DNA of 64,000 nt from Variovorax boronicumulans (GCF_019352895.1 NZ_JAAAFX010000004.1:1784235-1848234); one strand, 5' to 3'; shown: positions 41,481 through 57,064, counted from the first letter of the stretch. Notes: generated by a model from the letters alone, not told the origin. Translations and numbers: made by a program.

Positions 41481-44138
41481 TCAGAGCACCACGTTGACGA
41501 GCCGACCCGGCACCACGATCACGCGCTTGGCCGGCGCACCGGCCGCGTGCAGCACGAAATCGTCGCTGGCCAGCGCCAGCGCCTCGATCTCGGCCTTCGA
41601 GGCGCCCGCGGGCACCACCACCTTGCCGCGCAGCTTGCCGTTGATCTGCAGCATGAGCTCGATCTCGTCCTGCACCAGCGCTGCGGCATCGACCAGCGGC
41701 CAGGGCGCGTCGAGCAGCTCGCCGAAGGCCTGGTCGTAGCCCAGCTGCTGCCACAGCTGGTGTGCGATGTGCGGCGTGGCCGGGTACAGCACGCGCAGCA
41801 GGATGCCGAAGCCTTCGCGCAGCGCGACGCGGTCGCCCGCGTCGCCGCCGGGCTTGAAGCCCTCGAGGGCATTGAGCAGCTTCATCGCGCCCGACACCAC
41901 CGTGTTGTATTGCATGCGCTGGTAGTCGTAGTCGACCTGGCGCAGCACGCTGTGGACCTCGCGGCGCAGCGCCTTGGCCTCCTTGCCGAAGTCGACCGTG
42001 GCGCCGGGCCGGCCCGCGCCGGCATCGAAGGCATGCTGGGCGGCACCGAAGTTCCAGACCCGGCGCAGGAAGCGCGAGCTGCCCTCGACCGCCGCGTCGT
42101 TCCACTCCAGCGTGGCCTCGGGCGGCGCGGTGAACATCGTGTAGAGCCGCGCGGTGTCGGCGCCGTAGCGCTCGATCAGGTCCTGCGGGTCGACGCCGTT
42201 GCGCTCGCTCTTGCCCATCTTGCCCACGCCGCCGTACTCGACCGACGAACCGTCGGCCAGCGTGCCGCCGACGATGCGGCCCTGCGCGTCGAGCACCGGC
42301 GTGACCTCGAGCGGCGGGAAGTAGCTCTTGCCGCCCGACGCACCGCGCCGGAAGTAGATGTGGTTGAGCACCATGCCCTGCGTGAGCAGCTTGGCGAAGG
42401 GCTCGTCGACCTTCACCAGGCCCAGGTCGCGCATGACCTTGGTCCAGAAGCGCGCGTACAGCAGGTGCAGGATCGCGTGCTCGATGCCGCCGATGTACTG
42501 GTCCATCGGCATCCAGTAGGCAGCGCCCTCGCCGACCATCGCCTGGTCGTTCTTCGGGTCGCAGTAGCGCATGAAGTACCAGGACGAGTCGACGAAGGTG
42601 TCCATCGTGTCGGTTTCGCGCCGCGCGGGCTTGCCGCACACCGGGCACACCACGCCGGCATGGAAGCCTTCGTGCTTGTGCAGCGGGTTGCCCGAGCCGT
42701 CGGGCACGCAGTCGGTGGGCAGCACCACCGGCAGGTCCTTCTCGGGCACCGGCACCGCGCCGTGCTCGTCGCAATGGATGATCGGGATCGGCGTGCCCCA
42801 GTAGCGCTGGCGGCTCACGCCCCAGTCGCGCAGGCGCCAGGTGGTCTGCAGTTCGCCCAGGCCCTTCTGGCCCAGCGCATGCGCCACCGCGGCCACGGCC
42901 TCCTTGAAGCCCATGCCGCTGAAGTTGTCCGAGTTGATGGTCACGCCGCGCTGCTTGTCGCCGTACCAGTCCTGCCACTTGTGATAGTCGAAGTGCGGCT
43001 CGTCGTCGACCAGCACGACCTGGATGATCTCGATGTCGTACTTGTTGGCGAACGCGAAGTCGCGCTCGTCGTGCGCGGGCACGCCCATCACGGCGCCGTC
43101 GCCATAGCTCATCAGCACGTAGTTGCCGACCCACACCGGCACCTGCTCGTCGGTGATCGGGTGCGTGACGGTCAGGCCCGTGGGCATGCCCTTCTTCTCC
43201 TGCGTGGCGAGCTCGGCCTCGGTGGTGCCGCCGTTCTTGCATTCCTCGATGAAGGCCGCGACCTTGGGGTCGGCCTTGGCGGCATGCGCGGCCAGCGGAT
43301 GCTCGGGCGCGACCGCGCAGAAGGTCACGCCCATGATGGTGTCGGCGCGCGTCGTGAAGACGTACATGCGACCGTCCTGGATCGGCTTGCCGTCGGCACC
43401 CCGGATGTCGTGCGTGAAGGCGAAGCGCACGCCCTCGCTCTTGCCGATCCAGTTTTCCTGCATCAGCTTGACGCGCTCGGGCCAGCCCGGCAGCTTGTGC
43501 TGGGTGTGCTCGAGCAGTTCGGGGGCGTAGTCGCTGATCTTCAGGTAGTAGCCGGGGATCTCGCGGCGCTCGACCGTGGCGCCGGTGCGCCAGCCCTTGC
43601 CGTCGATCACCTGCTCGTTGGCCAGCACGGTCATGTCGACCGGGTCCCAGTTCACGACCTGGGTCTTGCGGTAGGCGATGCCCTTCTCGAGCATCTTCAG
43701 GAACAGCCACTGGTTCCACTTGTAGTAGCTCGGGTCGCAGGTGGCGATCTCGCGGCTCCAGTCGATCGCCAGGCCCATGGCCTGGAGCTGGCCCTTCATG
43801 TAGGCGATGTTCTCGTAGGTCCATTGGGCCGGCGGCACGCCGTTCTTGAGGGCCGCGTTCTCGGCCGGCAGGCCGAAGGCGTCCCAGCCCATGGGCATGA
43901 GCACGTTGTAGCCCGACATGCGCAGGTAGCGCACCAGCATGTCGTTGATCGTGTAGTTGCGCACGTGCCCCATGTGCAGCTTGCCGCTGGGGTAGGGCAG
44001 CATCGAGCAGGCGTAGTACTTCTTCTTGAGATCGCCGCGCGCATCGCGCAGGTTCTCGACGACACGGTAGGCATCGGCCGCGGTCCAGTGGGACTGGGCA
44101 GCGGCTTCGACGTCGGCGGGTTGGTAGCTGGGGTTCAT
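41481..44138 (-). CDS. leuS: Leucyl-tRNA synthetase
   Basis: This 885-residue class Ia synthetase charges tRNA-Leu. The HIGH-type motif is in [16 protein letters not shown]. The editing (CP1) domain contains [22 protein letters not shown]. The KMSKS-type loop reads KMGKSERNG, a variant with Gly in place of Ser. The ATG at 44138 gives the usual start [11 protein letters not shown]; the longer frame has no support. It heads the leuS-lptE-holA operon and is divergent from glgX over a 110-bp gap. Confidence 0.98.
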   Translation of the reverse strand: MNPSYQPADVEAAAQSHWTAADAYRVVENLRDARGDLKKKYYACSMLPYPSGKLHMGHVRNYTINDMLVRYLRMSGYNVLMPMGWDAFGLPAENAALKNGVPPAQWTYENIAYMKGQLQAMGLAIDWSREIATCDPSYYKWNQWLFLKMLEKGIAYRKTQVVNWDPVDMTVLANEQVIDGKGWRTGATVERREIPGYYLKISDYAPELLEHTQHKLPGWPERVKLMQENWIGKSEGVRFAFTHDIRGADGKPIQDGRMYVFTTRADTIMGVTFCAVAPEHPLAAHAAKADPKVAAFIEECKNGGTTEAELATQEKKGMPTGLTVTHPITDEQVPVWVGNYVLMSYGDGAVMGVPAHDERDFAFANKYDIEIIQVVLVDDEPHFDYHKWQDWYGDKQRGVTINSDNFSGMGFKEAVAAVAHALGQKGLGELQTTWRLRDWGVSRQRYWGTPIPIIHCDEHGAVPVPEKDLPVVLPTDCVPDGSGNPLHKHEGFHAGVVCPVCGKPARRETDTMDTFVDSSWYFMRYCDPKNDQAMVGEGAAYWMPMDQYIGGIEHAILHLLYARFWTKVMRDLGLVKVDEPFAKLLTQGMVLNHIYFRRGASGGKSYFPPLEVTPVLDAQGRIVGGTLADGSSVEYGGVGKMGKSERNGVDPQDLIERYGADTARLYTMFTAPPEATLEWNDAAVEGSSRFLRRVWNFGAAQHAFDAGAGRPGATVDFGKEAKALRREVHSVLRQVDYDYQRMQYNTVVSGAMKLLNALEGFKPGGDAGDRVALREGFGILLRVLYPATPHIAHQLWQQLGYDQAFGELLDAPWPLVDAAALVQDEIELMLQINGKLRGKVVVPAGASKAEIEALALASDDFVLHAAGAPAKRVIVVPGRLVNVVL

Positions 44139-44248
44139 GAGGCTTTGGCAACAGCCCGGCGCTCGGTCGGCCGGGGGAATGGGGATTATCGCGGCTGCGC
44201 GACGACCCGGCCCGTCATCCGGGCCTTGGCGCGGTTTTCGCATGCACA

Positions 44249-46336
<2,088 letters not shown>

Positions 46337-46360
46337 TCCACACCACGGGAGACAAGCCGC

Positions 46361-47665
46361 ATGACCGAGAACGCCAAGATCCAACCTTTGCAGGCCCATC
46401 AACTGGTACGCCGCACCATCGCCCTGGTGCTGGCCGGCGGCCGCGGCTCCCGCCTCAAGCAGCTCACCGACCGGCGCGCCAAGCCGGCCGTGTACTTCGG
46501 CGGCAAGTTCCGCATCATCGACTTCGCGCTGTCGAACTGCCTGAACTCCGGCATCCGCCGGATGGCGGTGGTCACGCAGTACAAGTCGCATTCGCTGATG
46601 CGCCACCTGCAGCGCGGCTGGAGCTTCCTGCGCGCCGAGCTCAACGAGATGGTCGACGTGCTGCCGGCCCAGCAGCGCGTGGGCGACGAGCACTGGTACC
46701 GCGGCACGGCCGATGCCGTGTTCCAGAACCTCGACATCATCCAGACCCGCTCCACCCGGCACGACTACGTGGTGGTGCTGGCGGGCGACCACATCTACAA
46801 GATGGACTACTCGATCATGGTCAAGGACCATGCCGAGCGCGGCCTGGGCTGCACGGTGGGCTGCATCGAGGTGCCGCGCCACGAGGCCTCGGCCTTCGGC
46901 GTGATGGCCATCGACGCCGACCGCACCGTCACCGAGTTCCTCGAGAAGCCCGCCGATCCGCCGGCCATGCCCGGCCACCCCGACGTGGCGCTGGCCAGCA
47001 TGGGCATCTACGTTTTCGATTCCGAGTACCTCTACCAGCTGCTGGAGGAGGACGCGGTCAACCCCGACTCGAGCCACGACTTCGGCAAGGACATCATCCC
47101 GCGGGCAGTGGCCCAGGGCCGTGCGCTCGCGCATCCGTTCAGCCTGTCGTGCGTGACGCGCGGCGCGCGCGGGCCGCACGCGCCGGTCTACTGGCGCGAC
47201 GTCGGCACGATTGATGCGTTCTGGGCGGCCAACCTCGATCTGGCCTCCATCACCCCGGAGCTCGACATCTATGACACCGACTGGCCCATCTGGACCTACC
47301 AGCGGCAGCTGCCGCCGGCCAAGTTCGTGCTCGACCAGAACGGCCAGCCCGGCATCACGGTCAACACCATCGTGTCGGGCGGCTGCATCGTCTCGGGGTC
47401 GAAGGTGAGCAGCTCGGTGCTGTTCTCGGGCGTGCGCATCCACTCCTTCTGCGAGGTGAGCGAAGCCGTGCTGCTGCCTGACGTCGAGGTCGGCCGCCAT
47501 GCCCGGCTCTCGAAGGTGGTGATCGACCGCGCCTGCGTGATCCCCGAGGGCATGGTGGTCGGCGAGGACCCGGCCGCGGACGCGGCCCGCTTCGAGCGCA
47601 CCGAGACCGGTGTGGTGCTGATCACGCGCGAGATGCTGCAGCGGCTGGCCGAGGACCCGCACTGA
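46361..47665 (+). CDS. glgC: Glucose-1-phosphate adenylyltransferase
   Basis: This 434-residue enzyme makes ADP-glucose, the controlled step of glycogen synthesis. [21 protein letters not shown] is the nucleotide-binding opening and [18 protein letters not shown] the next conserved block. [14 protein letters not shown] holds the catalytic aspartate, and FLEKP the sugar-phosphate site. The C-terminal left-handed beta-helix ([20 protein letters not shown]) serves allosteric control. Its TGA shares one base with the glgA ATG (TGATG). Confidence 0.98.
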   Translation: MTENAKIQPLQAHQLVRRTIALVLAGGRGSRLKQLTDRRAKPAVYFGGKFRIIDFALSNCLNSGIRRMAVVTQYKSHSLMRHLQRGWSFLRAELNEMVDVLPAQQRVGDEHWYRGTADAVFQNLDIIQTRSTRHDYVVVLAGDHIYKMDYSIMVKDHAERGLGCTVGCIEVPRHEASAFGVMAIDADRTVTEFLEKPADPPAMPGHPDVALASMGIYVFDSEYLYQLLEEDAVNPDSSHDFGKDIIPRAVAQGRALAHPFSLSCVTRGARGPHAPVYWRDVGTIDAFWAANLDLASITPELDIYDTDWPIWTYQRQLPPAKFVLDQNGQPGITVNTIVSGGCIVSGSKVSSSVLFSGVRIHSFCEVSEAVLLPDVEVGRHARLSKVVIDRACVIPEGMVVGEDPAADAARFERTETGVVLITREMLQRLAEDPH

Positions 47666-49107
47666 TGCGCATCCTCCAGGTCAGCGCCGAGTTCTTTCCC
47701 CTGCTCAAGACCGGCGGGCTGGCGGACGTCGCCGGCGCGCTGCCCGATGCCCTGGCCGCGGCCGGGCAGGACGTGCGCGTGCTGCTGCCGGGCTTCCCGG
47801 CGATCCTGGCCGGCGTGACCGAGCTCGCCGAGGTGGCGGCCTTCGATGCGCCCTGGGGCGAGCGCGCGGTGCTGCGCGCCGGCCGCATCGGCGCCGTGCA
47901 GGCCTACGTCATCGACGCGCCCGCGCGCTACGACCGCCCGGGCAACCCCTACGAGGATGCCGCGCGCCAACCCTACCCCGACAACGCGCGCCGCTTCGCG
48001 CTGCTGGGCTGGGCCGCCGCGCGGCTGGCGCGCGGCCTCGACCCGGGCTGGCGACCCGAAGTGGTGCATGCGCACGACTGGCATGCGGCGCTCGCGCCCG
48101 CCTACCTGGCCTTCGACCCCACGCCAGGCCCGCGCGTGGGCAGCGTCTTCACCGTCCACAACCTGGCCTACCAGGGCCTGTTCCTGCCCTGGGAGTTCGC
48201 CGGCCTGGGCCTGCCGCCAGCCGCCTTCCACATGAACGGGCTGGAGTACCACGGCCAGCTGTCGTTCATGAAGGCCGGGCTCTACTTCTCCGACCGGCTC
48301 ACCACCGTGAGCCCGACCTACGCGCGCGAGATCCAGACCCCCGCCCAGGGCTGCGGCCTCGACGGCCTGCTGCGCGGGCGCAGCGGCGTGCTGAGCGGCA
48401 TCCTCAACGGCGTGGACGACGCGGTCTGGAACCCGGCCCACGATGCGCTGCTGCCCACGCCCTTCGACACGCGCCATCCGGGCGGCAAGGCGCTGTGCAA
48501 GGCCGCGCTGCAGCAGGCGCTGGGCCTGGCCATCGCGCCCGACGCCCCGCTGTTCGTGATGGTCAGCCGGCTCACCGAGCAGAAGGGCCAGCACCTGGTG
48601 CTGGGCGCGATCGACACGCTGCTGGCGCACGGCGGCCAGCTCGCGCTCCTGGGCACCGGCGAGCGCTGGCTCGAGGAAGCCTTTCGCGCACGGGCCGCCG
48701 CAGCGCCGCAATCGGTGCATGCCACGCTGGGCTACGACGAGGGGTTCGCGCACCGGCTGTTCGGCGCCGGCGACGTGACGCTGGTGCCTTCGCTGTTCGA
48801 GCCCTGTGGTCTCACGCAGATGTACGGCCTCAAGTACGGTAGTCTGCCCCTGGTGCACCGCGTGGGCGGCCTGGCCGACACGGTGGTCGACTGCACGCTC
48901 GAGAACTTGGCCGACGGCACTGCCAGCGGCTTCGTCTTCGACGACTTCGACGCCGCCGGCTTCGACCGCGCGCTGCGCCGTGCCTTCGCGCTGTACCACC
49001 GGCCGGCCGACTGGCGCCGTGTCCGCGCGCACGCGATGCGGCAGCCCGCCGACTGGCAGACCGCCGCCGCGCACTACATCGCCGTCTGCGAGCAAGCGCT
49101 CGCCTGA
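47665..49107 (+). CDS. glgA: Glycogen synthase
   Basis: This 480-residue GT5 enzyme adds glucose from ADP-glucose to the growing alpha-1,4 chain. [16 protein letters not shown] near residue 15 is the ADP-glucose-binding signature. [13 protein letters not shown] and the C-terminal [21 protein letters not shown] (conserved E and the nucleotide loop) complete the active site. It is coupled to glgC by a TGATG junction. Confidence 0.97.
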   Translation: MRILQVSAEFFPLLKTGGLADVAGALPDALAAAGQDVRVLLPGFPAILAGVTELAEVAAFDAPWGERAVLRAGRIGAVQAYVIDAPARYDRPGNPYEDAARQPYPDNARRFALLGWAAARLARGLDPGWRPEVVHAHDWHAALAPAYLAFDPTPGPRVGSVFTVHNLAYQGLFLPWEFAGLGLPPAAFHMNGLEYHGQLSFMKAGLYFSDRLTTVSPTYAREIQTPAQGCGLDGLLRGRSGVLSGILNGVDDAVWNPAHDALLPTPFDTRHPGGKALCKAALQQALGLAIAPDAPLFVMVSRLTEQKGQHLVLGAIDTLLAHGGQLALLGTGERWLEEAFRARAAAAPQSVHATLGYDEGFAHRLFGAGDVTLVPSLFEPCGLTQMYGLKYGSLPLVHRVGGLADTVVDCTLENLADGTASGFVFDDFDAAGFDRALRRAFALYHRPADWRRVRAHAMRQPADWQTAAAHYIAVCEQALA

Positions 49108-49138
49108 CCTTCCGATCCACACACACGACGACCCACCC

Positions 49139-51610
<2,472 letters not shown>

Positions 51611-51616
51611 GTGTTT

Positions 51617-51729
51617 CTCCCTCCCCCGCTGGGGGAGCGTTGGGGTGGGGGCAAGACAGCGCCTGCACATCGAGAACGTCGAATGCGGGGGCAGCCCCCA
51701 TCCCCGCCTTCCCCCAAAGGGGGAAGGAG
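51617..51729. repeat. Long imperfect inverted repeat between convergent glgP and exbD
   Basis: The arms 51617-51652 and 51694-51729 are 36 bases each and complementary at most positions. Each arm also carries its own C5/G5-type small hairpin (CCCCCGCTGGGGG and CCCCCAAAGGGGG). The structure fills the gap between the stops of glgP and exbD and could end transcription from both sides. Its make-up resembles short intergenic palindromes repeated in Comamonadaceae genomes. Confidence 0.7.
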
Positions 51730-51741
51730 TCATACCGACAC

Positions 51742-52209
51742 TCAGCGCGGCTTCTCGGCCGGCGGCGCCTCGGTCACGAAGCCGATCCGGCTCAGCCCGG
51801 CCTTGTTCGCGATGCCCATGAGCACCACCACGCGGCCGTAGGGCACGGTCTGGTCGGCGCGCAGCTGGACTTCGGTGCCGCGGTCGGCGGCGGCGGCCTG
51901 GGCCAGGCGGCTTGCGAGTTCCTCGTCGGTGACCGGCTGGTCGTTGAGGAAGGTCTGGCCCTTGGCGTCGACCGACAGGCCGACGAACTTCGGCGTCTCG
52001 CCCGCGGTGCCGGCGCCGGTGCGCGGCAGGTCGAGGCGGATCGAACTGGCCATCAGCGGCGCGGTGATGATGAAGATCACCAGCAGCACCAGCATCACGT
52101 CGACCAGCGGCGTCACGTTGATGTCCGACATCGGGCGCTGGCCGCCCGCGCCCACCGCGCGCCCGCCGCCGCCGGCAGCGGAACCCAGGGAGGAGCGACC
52201 GAAGGCCAT
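51742..52209 (-). CDS. exbD: ExbD/TolR-family biopolymer transport protein
   Basis: This 155-residue inner membrane protein has one helix (VDVMLVLLVIFIITAPLM) preceded by the family motif SDINVTPLVDVMLVLL with the proton-conducting aspartate. The rest is a periplasmic domain. With the ExbB-like protein encoded just upstream (12 bases apart) it should form the proton-driven motor that powers TonB or Tol. No tonB is adjacent. The TonB receptor at 7959-10163 is a possible client. Confidence 0.92.
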   Translation of the reverse strand: MAFGRSSLGSAAGGGGRAVGAGGQRPMSDINVTPLVDVMLVLLVIFIITAPLMASSIRLDLPRTGAGTAGETPKFVGLSVDAKGQTFLNDQPVTDEELASRLAQAAAADRGTEVQLRADQTVPYGRVVVLMGIANKAGLSRIGFVTEAPPAEKPR

Positions 52210-52220
52210 GGCGCCGACCG

Positions 52221-52916
52221 CTAGACTGGCATGGGCCGCGCGGGCGGCGGCGGGGCCGGCGCGGCGGGTTCGCCGAACAGGCCCAGCAGGTCGTGCGCGA
52301 AGCCTTCGAGCTCGGCCTCGATGCGGCCGATCACGCGGCCGAACACGTTGTAGGCCAGCACGGCCGGGATCGCGACCGCCAGGCCGAAGGCCGTCATGAT
52401 CAGCGCCTCGCCCACCGGGCCGGCCACCTTGTCGATGGTGAAGCCGCCCGTCTGGCCCGCGATGCCCGCGAGCGCGCCATGGATGCCCCACACCGTGCCC
52501 AGCAGCCCGACGAAGGGCGCGGTGGCGCCCACGGTGGCGAGCAGGATCTGGCCGGACTGCAGGCGGCGCAGCGCCGCATGCAGCGCGTCGCGCAGCGCGC
52601 GCGTGAGGCGCTGGTTGCGGTCGCCGCCGTGGCCCAGCGTGGCGCCCTGGGCATTGCCGGCCAGGGCCTTGAGGGCCGAAACGGCCGGCAGCACCAGCCG
52701 CGGGCCGTCGAAGCTCGCCACGCTGCGTTCGGCTTCGGTCAGGGTGGGCGACTGCCAGAAGGCCGCGATGCTGCGCAGCACCGCGCGCGTACCGCCGCGC
52801 AGCAGCCAGGCCTTGAGCAGGATCGCGATCCAGCTGGCCACGGACATCGCCAGCAGCAGCACCGCCACCGCGCGGCTGACGCCGTCGCCCTGGGTCAGCA
52901 GCTGCAGGACGCTCAT
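52221..52916 (-). CDS. exbB: ExbB/TolQ-family proton channel protein
   Basis: This 231-residue inner membrane protein has three helices. ATVGATAPFVGLLGTVWGIHGAL and GPVGEALIMTAFGLAVAIPAVLAYN are the MotA/TolQ/ExbB proton-channel blocks. The C-terminus is Pro/Ala-rich. GGAGGTTCGCC precedes the ATG. It is followed by exbD and preceded by dapB on the same strand. Confidence 0.93.
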   Translation of the reverse strand: MSVLQLLTQGDGVSRAVAVLLLAMSVASWIAILLKAWLLRGGTRAVLRSIAAFWQSPTLTEAERSVASFDGPRLVLPAVSALKALAGNAQGATLGHGGDRNQRLTRALRDALHAALRRLQSGQILLATVGATAPFVGLLGTVWGIHGALAGIAGQTGGFTIDKVAGPVGEALIMTAFGLAVAIPAVLAYNVFGRVIGRIEAELEGFAHDLLGLFGEPAAPAPPPPARPMPV

Positions 52917-52991
52917 TGGCGAACCTCCGCGCTGCGCGCCGCGGTGCGCGCTTGCTTGGGGCGGCCCGGCGCAGCGCTCATTGGCAGGGTC

Positions 52992-53822
52992 CTACTTGAG
53001 GCCCAGCACGTCGAACATGTCGAACAGGCCGGCCTTCTGCGTGGCCAGGAAGCGCGCGGCGCGCAGGCTGCCCTGGGCGTAGGTCGTGCGGCTGGAGGAC
53101 TTGTGCGTGATCTCGATGCGCTCGCCGGTGCCGGCGAACAGCACGGTGTGGTCGCCCACGATGTCGCCGCCGCGGATGGCCGAGAAGCCGATGGTCGAGG
53201 GGTCGCGCTCGCCGGTGATGCCTTCGCGGGCATAGACGGCGCATTCCTTGAGGTCGCGGCCCAGCGCGTCGGCGATGACCTCGCCCATCTTGAGCGCGGT
53301 GCCCGAGGGCGCGTCGACCTTGTGGCGGTGGTGCGCCTCGATGATCTCGATGTCGTAGCCCGTCGACAGCGCCTTGGCCGCCATCTCGAGCAGCTTGAAG
53401 GTCACGTTGACGCCGACGCTCATGTTGGGCGCCATCATGATGGCGATGTCCTTGGCGATCTCGGCGATCTCGGCCTTCTGGGCGTCGCTGAAACCGGTGG
53501 TGCCGATCACGGCCTGCACGCCGAGCTCGCGGCACACGGCCAGGTGGGCCAGCGTGCCTTCGGGGCGGGTGAAGTCGATCAGCACCTGCGCGTTCTTCAG
53601 GCCGGCCCGCAGGTCGGACACGATCGGCACGCCGCTGGTGAAGCCCAGGAAGGCGGCGGCATCGGTGCCCAGCGCGTCGCTGTCGACGCGGTCGAGCGCG
53701 CCGGCCAATGCCAGGTCGTCGGCGTTGCGCACGGCCTCGATCAGCATGTGGCCCATGCGGCCGGAAGCGCCGGCGATCGCGATGCGGCGCGTGGAGGAGG
53801 ACGGGGCGGAGAGTTCGGTCAC
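52992..53822 (-). CDS. dapB: 4-hydroxy-tetrahydrodipicolinate reductase
   Basis: This 276-residue cytoplasmic enzyme catalyses the second dedicated step to diaminopimelate and lysine. [18 protein letters not shown] is the dinucleotide-binding loop and [19 protein letters not shown] the family signature with the catalytic His-Lys pair. Translation begins at a GTG (53822) with GAAGG ten bases before it. bamE lies upstream and exbB downstream, all on the minus strand. Confidence 0.97.
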   Translation of the reverse strand: MTELSAPSSSTRRIAIAGASGRMGHMLIEAVRNADDLALAGALDRVDSDALGTDAAAFLGFTSGVPIVSDLRAGLKNAQVLIDFTRPEGTLAHLAVCRELGVQAVIGTTGFSDAQKAEIAEIAKDIAIMMAPNMSVGVNVTFKLLEMAAKALSTGYDIEIIEAHHRHKVDAPSGTALKMGEVIADALGRDLKECAVYAREGITGERDPSTIGFSAIRGGDIVGDHTVLFAGTGERIEITHKSSSRTTYAQGSLRAARFLATQKAGLFDMFDVLGLK

Positions 53823-53925
53823 GCGGATTCAGCCTTCAGCAGATTCGGGAGAGTTCGGGGCAGACGCGGCGGTGCGTCCCCGGGGCGCTGGCCAGCACCA
53901 CCGGCACGCAGGCCGGCATGGGGCG

Positions 53926-54477
53926 TCAGCGCGTGGATTCCAGCGGCGGGTAGCTCGGCGGCAGCGGCGCCAGGGGTGCGGGCGGCACCGGCGCGGCATC
54001 GGTCTTGGCGGGTGCCGTCTTGTTGAGCTCTTCCTCGCTGGCCACGAGCGGCGGGATCTTGCCGCTGAACTTGCGCACGTCGAGGCCGGCCACGAATTCT
54101 TCCTCGCTGGGCATCGGGTCGCCCTGGAAGCGCTCGAGCAGCTCGCCCTTGAAGAACAGGGTCAAGCGGCGCTGCTGGGGCTCCACGCCCTGGCGACGGA
54201 TGGTGAATACGTAGTCCCAGCGATCGGAATGGAACACGTCGGTGAGCAGCGAGGTGCCGAGGATCTCACGCACCTGCTGGCGCGACATGCCGGGCTTGAG
54301 CGCCTCGACCTGTTCCTTGGACACGAAGTTGCCCTGCACCACCTCGACCTTGTAGGGCGTCACGGAGTACAGCATGCCGCGTGTGCGGTCGGTCACGCTG
54401 CTGCAGGCGCCGAGCGACACGCTCGCCACGACGGCGGCAGCCAGTAGGCACAGGCGGCTTTGGGAATTGGCAAGCAT
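53926..54477 (-). CDS. bamE: Outer membrane protein assembly factor BamE
   Basis: This 183-residue lipoprotein of the BAM complex has lipobox LGAC with a lipidated Cys25. The SmpA/OmlA domain includes YKVEVVQGNFVSKEQVEALKPGMSRQQVREILGTSLL and the DVFHSDRWDYVFTIRR strand. The Pro/Ala-rich tail after residue 130 is longer than in E. coli BamE (113 residues). It is divergent from fur across 88 bp, the usual arrangement in beta-proteobacteria. Confidence 0.95.
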   Translation of the reverse strand: MLANSQSRLCLLAAAVVASVSLGACSSVTDRTRGMLYSVTPYKVEVVQGNFVSKEQVEALKPGMSRQQVREILGTSLLTDVFHSDRWDYVFTIRRQGVEPQQRRLTLFFKGELLERFQGDPMPSEEEFVAGLDVRKFSGKIPPLVASEEELNKTAPAKTDAAPVPPAPLAPLPPSYPPLESTR

Positions 54478-54565
54478 GGGAAAAAGGGGGAGCGATATGA
54501 TCGACCCATTGTAGCGGCTGGCCTTTTTGCGGATGGCCGCATGCACGGCCGGCTGAGGAATGACC

Positions 54566-54985
54566 ATGGGCAATATCGACGAACTCAAGAACACCGGCCT
54601 CAAGGCCACGCTGCCGCGCCTGAAGATCCTCGAGATCTTCCAGACCGGTGGCCAGCGCCACATGACGGCCGAAGACGTGTTTCGCGTGCTGCTCAACGAA
54701 CGCTCGGACATCGGCCTGGCCACCGTCTACCGCGTGCTCACGCAGTTCGAGCAGGCCGGCATCCTGGAGCGCAGCCACTTCGAGAGCGGCAAGGCGGTCT
54801 ACGAACTCAACGAAGGCACGCACCACGACCACCTGATCTGCACCTCGTGCGGCAAGGTCGAGGAGTTCTACGACGCCGAGATCGAGCGCCGCCAGCAGAT
54901 GATCGCCAAGGACAAGGGCTGGATCCTGCAGGACCACGCGATGTCCCTGTACGGCCTGTGCGGCGACTGCGCCAGCCGTCGATAG
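54566..54985 (+). CDS. fur: Ferric uptake regulator
   Basis: This 139-residue iron-sensing repressor starts at the second ATG (54566), because GAGGAA then has proper spacing; the ATG at 54560 lies too close to it. The winged helix ([31 protein letters not shown]) and the metal sites ([20 protein letters not shown] at the end) are intact. It is the likely regulator of the siderophore receptor at 7959. An imperfect hairpin lies at about 54995-55021 after the stop. Confidence 0.98.
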   Translation: MGNIDELKNTGLKATLPRLKILEIFQTGGQRHMTAEDVFRVLLNERSDIGLATVYRVLTQFEQAGILERSHFESGKAVYELNEGTHHDHLICTSCGKVEEFYDAEIERRQQMIAKDKGWILQDHAMSLYGLCGDCASRR

Positions 54986-55067
54986 GCCTCCCGACTTTTA
55001 CATACGCTTTCGTGTGTAAAGCCGTTCCAGGCAGACCACTCGCCCGCTGAAGCGGCCGCTGCCGTCT

Positions 55068-56024
55068 TCAATCGGCCGAACCGGCCTCCATCGCCTTGTG
55101 GTGGCGCGCGACGAAATCGGCATAGGTGTCGATGCCCCGCAGCTGCAGGATCGAATTGCGCACCGCCGCCTCGACCAGCACCGCGATGTTGCGCCCGGCC
55201 ACCACCTGGATGATCACCTTGCGCACCGCGATGCCCAGCACGTCCTGGGTCAGCGGCGCCGCGGGCATGCGCTCGTAATCGCGCTCGAAGCTGTCGCGCC
55301 GCACCAGGTGCACGATCAGCTTGAGCCGCATCTTCCGGCGCACCGCGGTCTCGCCGAAGATCGCGCGGATGTCGAGCAGGCCGATGCCGCGCACCTCCAG
55401 CAGGTTCTGCAGCAGCTCGGGGCAGCGGCCCTCGATGGTGTTCTGGTTGATCCGGAACAGGTCGACCGCGTCGTCGGCCACCAGGCCGTTGCCGCGCGAG
55501 ATCAGCTCCAGGCCGAGTTCGCTCTTGCCCAGGCCCGACTCGCCCGTGATCATCACGCCCAGCCCCAGGATGTCCATGAACACGCCGTGCATCGAGGTGC
55601 GCTCGGCGAAGTGCTTGGACAGGTAGGCGCGCAGCAGGTCGATCACATAGGCCGAGCCGTCGCGCGTGGCGAACAGCGGCAGCTGCGCGCGCTCGCAGAT
55701 CGCCAGCAGCTCGTCGGGCGCGGCCTGGCCGTCGGCCAGCACCAGCACCGGCGGCTCCAGCGTGACGATGCGCGCGATGCGGCGTGCGCAATCCTCGGGC
55801 GTGCCGCGGGTCAGGTAGGCGATCTCGCGCGCGCCCAGGATCTGGACCCGGTAGGGGTGGATGTAGTTGAGGTAGCCGACCAGATCGGCCGCGGACTGCG
55901 CCCGGCTGATGACTTCCGCATCGAACTGGCGCTCCGAAGCGCCCAGCCCGGCCAGCCACTCCCAGCGCAGCGGCCCGCGGAATTCCTCGAACATCGCGTC
56001 GGCGCTGATGACGGTGGGTTTCAT
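55068..56024 (-). CDS. hprK: HPr kinase/phosphorylase
   Basis: This 318-residue enzyme phosphorylates or dephosphorylates Ser46 of HPr. [25 protein letters not shown] contains the Walker A loop and the following acidic residues. [20 protein letters not shown] is the HprK signature. In proteobacteria it belongs to an incomplete PTS that signals carbon and nitrogen state. It is downstream of ptsN and hpf on the same strand; a palindromic element separates it from ptsN. Confidence 0.97.
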   Translation of the reverse strand: MKPTVISADAMFEEFRGPLRWEWLAGLGASERQFDAEVISRAQSAADLVGYLNYIHPYRVQILGAREIAYLTRGTPEDCARRIARIVTLEPPVLVLADGQAAPDELLAICERAQLPLFATRDGSAYVIDLLRAYLSKHFAERTSMHGVFMDILGLGVMITGESGLGKSELGLELISRGNGLVADDAVDLFRINQNTIEGRCPELLQNLLEVRGIGLLDIRAIFGETAVRRKMRLKLIVHLVRRDSFERDYERMPAAPLTQDVLGIAVRKVIIQVVAGRNIAVLVEAAVRNSILQLRGIDTYADFVARHHKAMEAGSAD

Positions 56025-56095
56025 GGACGACTCGTGAAACGAAAAGTCACGTTATGCCAGAAACACCGCAGCGCCGGCTTTGCCGGTCTGCCGGT

Positions 56096-56157
56096 GTTGC
56101 CCCCGGTAGGGGCGGGAGGAGCGACACGAAGTGTCGCGGAGCCTGGGGGCGAGCAAC
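56096..56157. repeat. Nested palindromic element between ptsN and hprK
   Basis: GTTGC at 56096 and GCAAC at 56153 form the outer arms; CCCCC...GGGGG runs lie inside; CGACACGAAGTGTCG (56122-56136) is a perfect inner palindrome. The 136-bp gap otherwise holds only a second G/C stem, GCCGGCTTTGCCGGT, at about 56082-56096. It has the look of a dispersed intergenic repeat. Confidence 0.6.
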
Positions 56158-56160
56158 AGT

Positions 56161-56628
56161 TCAGGCGAGCTGGGCGGACTGCCAGCCGGCGATCAGCGCA
56201 TGCAGCGCGGCCGCGTCGGTGCTGGACTTGATCTGCTCGCGCAGGCCGGCGTCGCTCAACAGCTCGGCGATCTCGGAGAGGATCTCCAGGTGCTTCTGGG
56301 TCGCTGCCTCGGGCACCAGCAGGAAGATCAGCAGCACCACAGGCTGCTCGTCGGGTGCATCGAAGCCGATGGGGTCGGCCAGCTGGAACACGGCCGCCAT
56401 GGGCGACTTGAGGCCCTTGATGCGCCCGTGCGGAATGGCCACGCCGTGTCCGAGCCCGGTCGAGCCGAGCCGTTCGCGGGCGAACAGGCTGTCGGTGATC
56501 AGGGCACGTCCCAGGCCATGGAGGTTTTCGAACAGCAAGCCGGCTTCCTCGAAAGCACGTTTCTTGCTGGTGGCGTCAACGCTCACGAGGACTTGAGCGG
56601 GCGGCAGGATGGACGCTAGGCGATTCAT
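56161..56628 (-). CDS. ptsN: PTS IIA-like nitrogen-regulatory protein
   Basis: This 155-residue EIIA-Ntr protein takes phosphate from NPr/HPr and acts on cytoplasmic regulators. GLGHGVAIPHGRIKGL holds the phosphorylated histidine (HGR). The ATG at 56628 begins MNRLASILPPAQVLVSVD; the longer frame to 56685 runs into the hpf terminator and is not needed. It is part of hpf-ptsN-hprK. Confidence 0.96.
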   Translation of the reverse strand: MNRLASILPPAQVLVSVDATSKKRAFEEAGLLFENLHGLGRALITDSLFARERLGSTGLGHGVAIPHGRIKGLKSPMAAVFQLADPIGFDAPDEQPVVLLIFLLVPEAATQKHLEILSEIAELLSDAGLREQIKSSTDAAALHALIAGWQSAQLA

Positions 56629-56668
56629 GGGTGGGGTCGGAGCGGGGGCGATTATGCACCCCTGCCGT

Positions 56669-56696
56669 AAAAAGCAAAGAGCCACCCGAAGGTGGC
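56669..56696 (-). terminator. Terminator after hpf
   Basis: On the minus strand GCCACC pairs with GGTGGC around a TTCG tetraloop and TCTTTGCTTTTT follows. It partly separates hpf from ptsN, so ptsN may rely on read-through or on its own promoter. Confidence 0.75.
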
Positions 56697-56734
56697 CCGC
56701 AAGAGTATTTGCCCGAACAGGTCGAACCCGGACC

Positions 56735-57064
56735 TTACATCAGACGCTTGGGCGCTGCGTGATGGTGGTCTTGGAGCTTGTCCTTGTGGCGCACGACCTG
56801 GCGGTCGAGCTTGTCGACCAGCTCGTCGACGGCGGCATAGAGATCAGCGTGGCTCGACTCCGCGAACATGTCGCTGCCCTTGACGTGAATATTGCACTCT
56901 GCCTTCTGGCGGCCCTCCTTCTCCTTCTGCTTTTCCACCGTGAGGAGCACCTTGACATCGACCACCTGATCGAAGTGCCGGGTGATCCGGTCCAGCTTGG
57001 TGGTGACGTAGCTGCGCAGTGCAGGCGTGACGTCGAGGTGATGACCGCTGATCGTCAGATTCAT
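56735..57064 (-). CDS. hpf: Ribosome hibernation promoting factor/sigma-54 modulation protein
   Basis: This 109-residue protein binds the 30S subunit and promotes 100S dimers in resting cells. [32 protein letters not shown] and the [31 protein letters not shown] block are the single S30AE/Hpf domain. It lacks the C-terminal extension of long HPFs. AGGAGGTCATTC precedes the ATG. rpoN, often its upstream neighbour, is not here. Confidence 0.95.
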   Translation of the reverse strand: MNLTISGHHLDVTPALRSYVTTKLDRITRHFDQVVDVKVLLTVEKQKEKEGRQKAECNIHVKGSDMFAESSHADLYAAVDELVDKLDRQVVRHKDKLQDHHHAAPKRLM

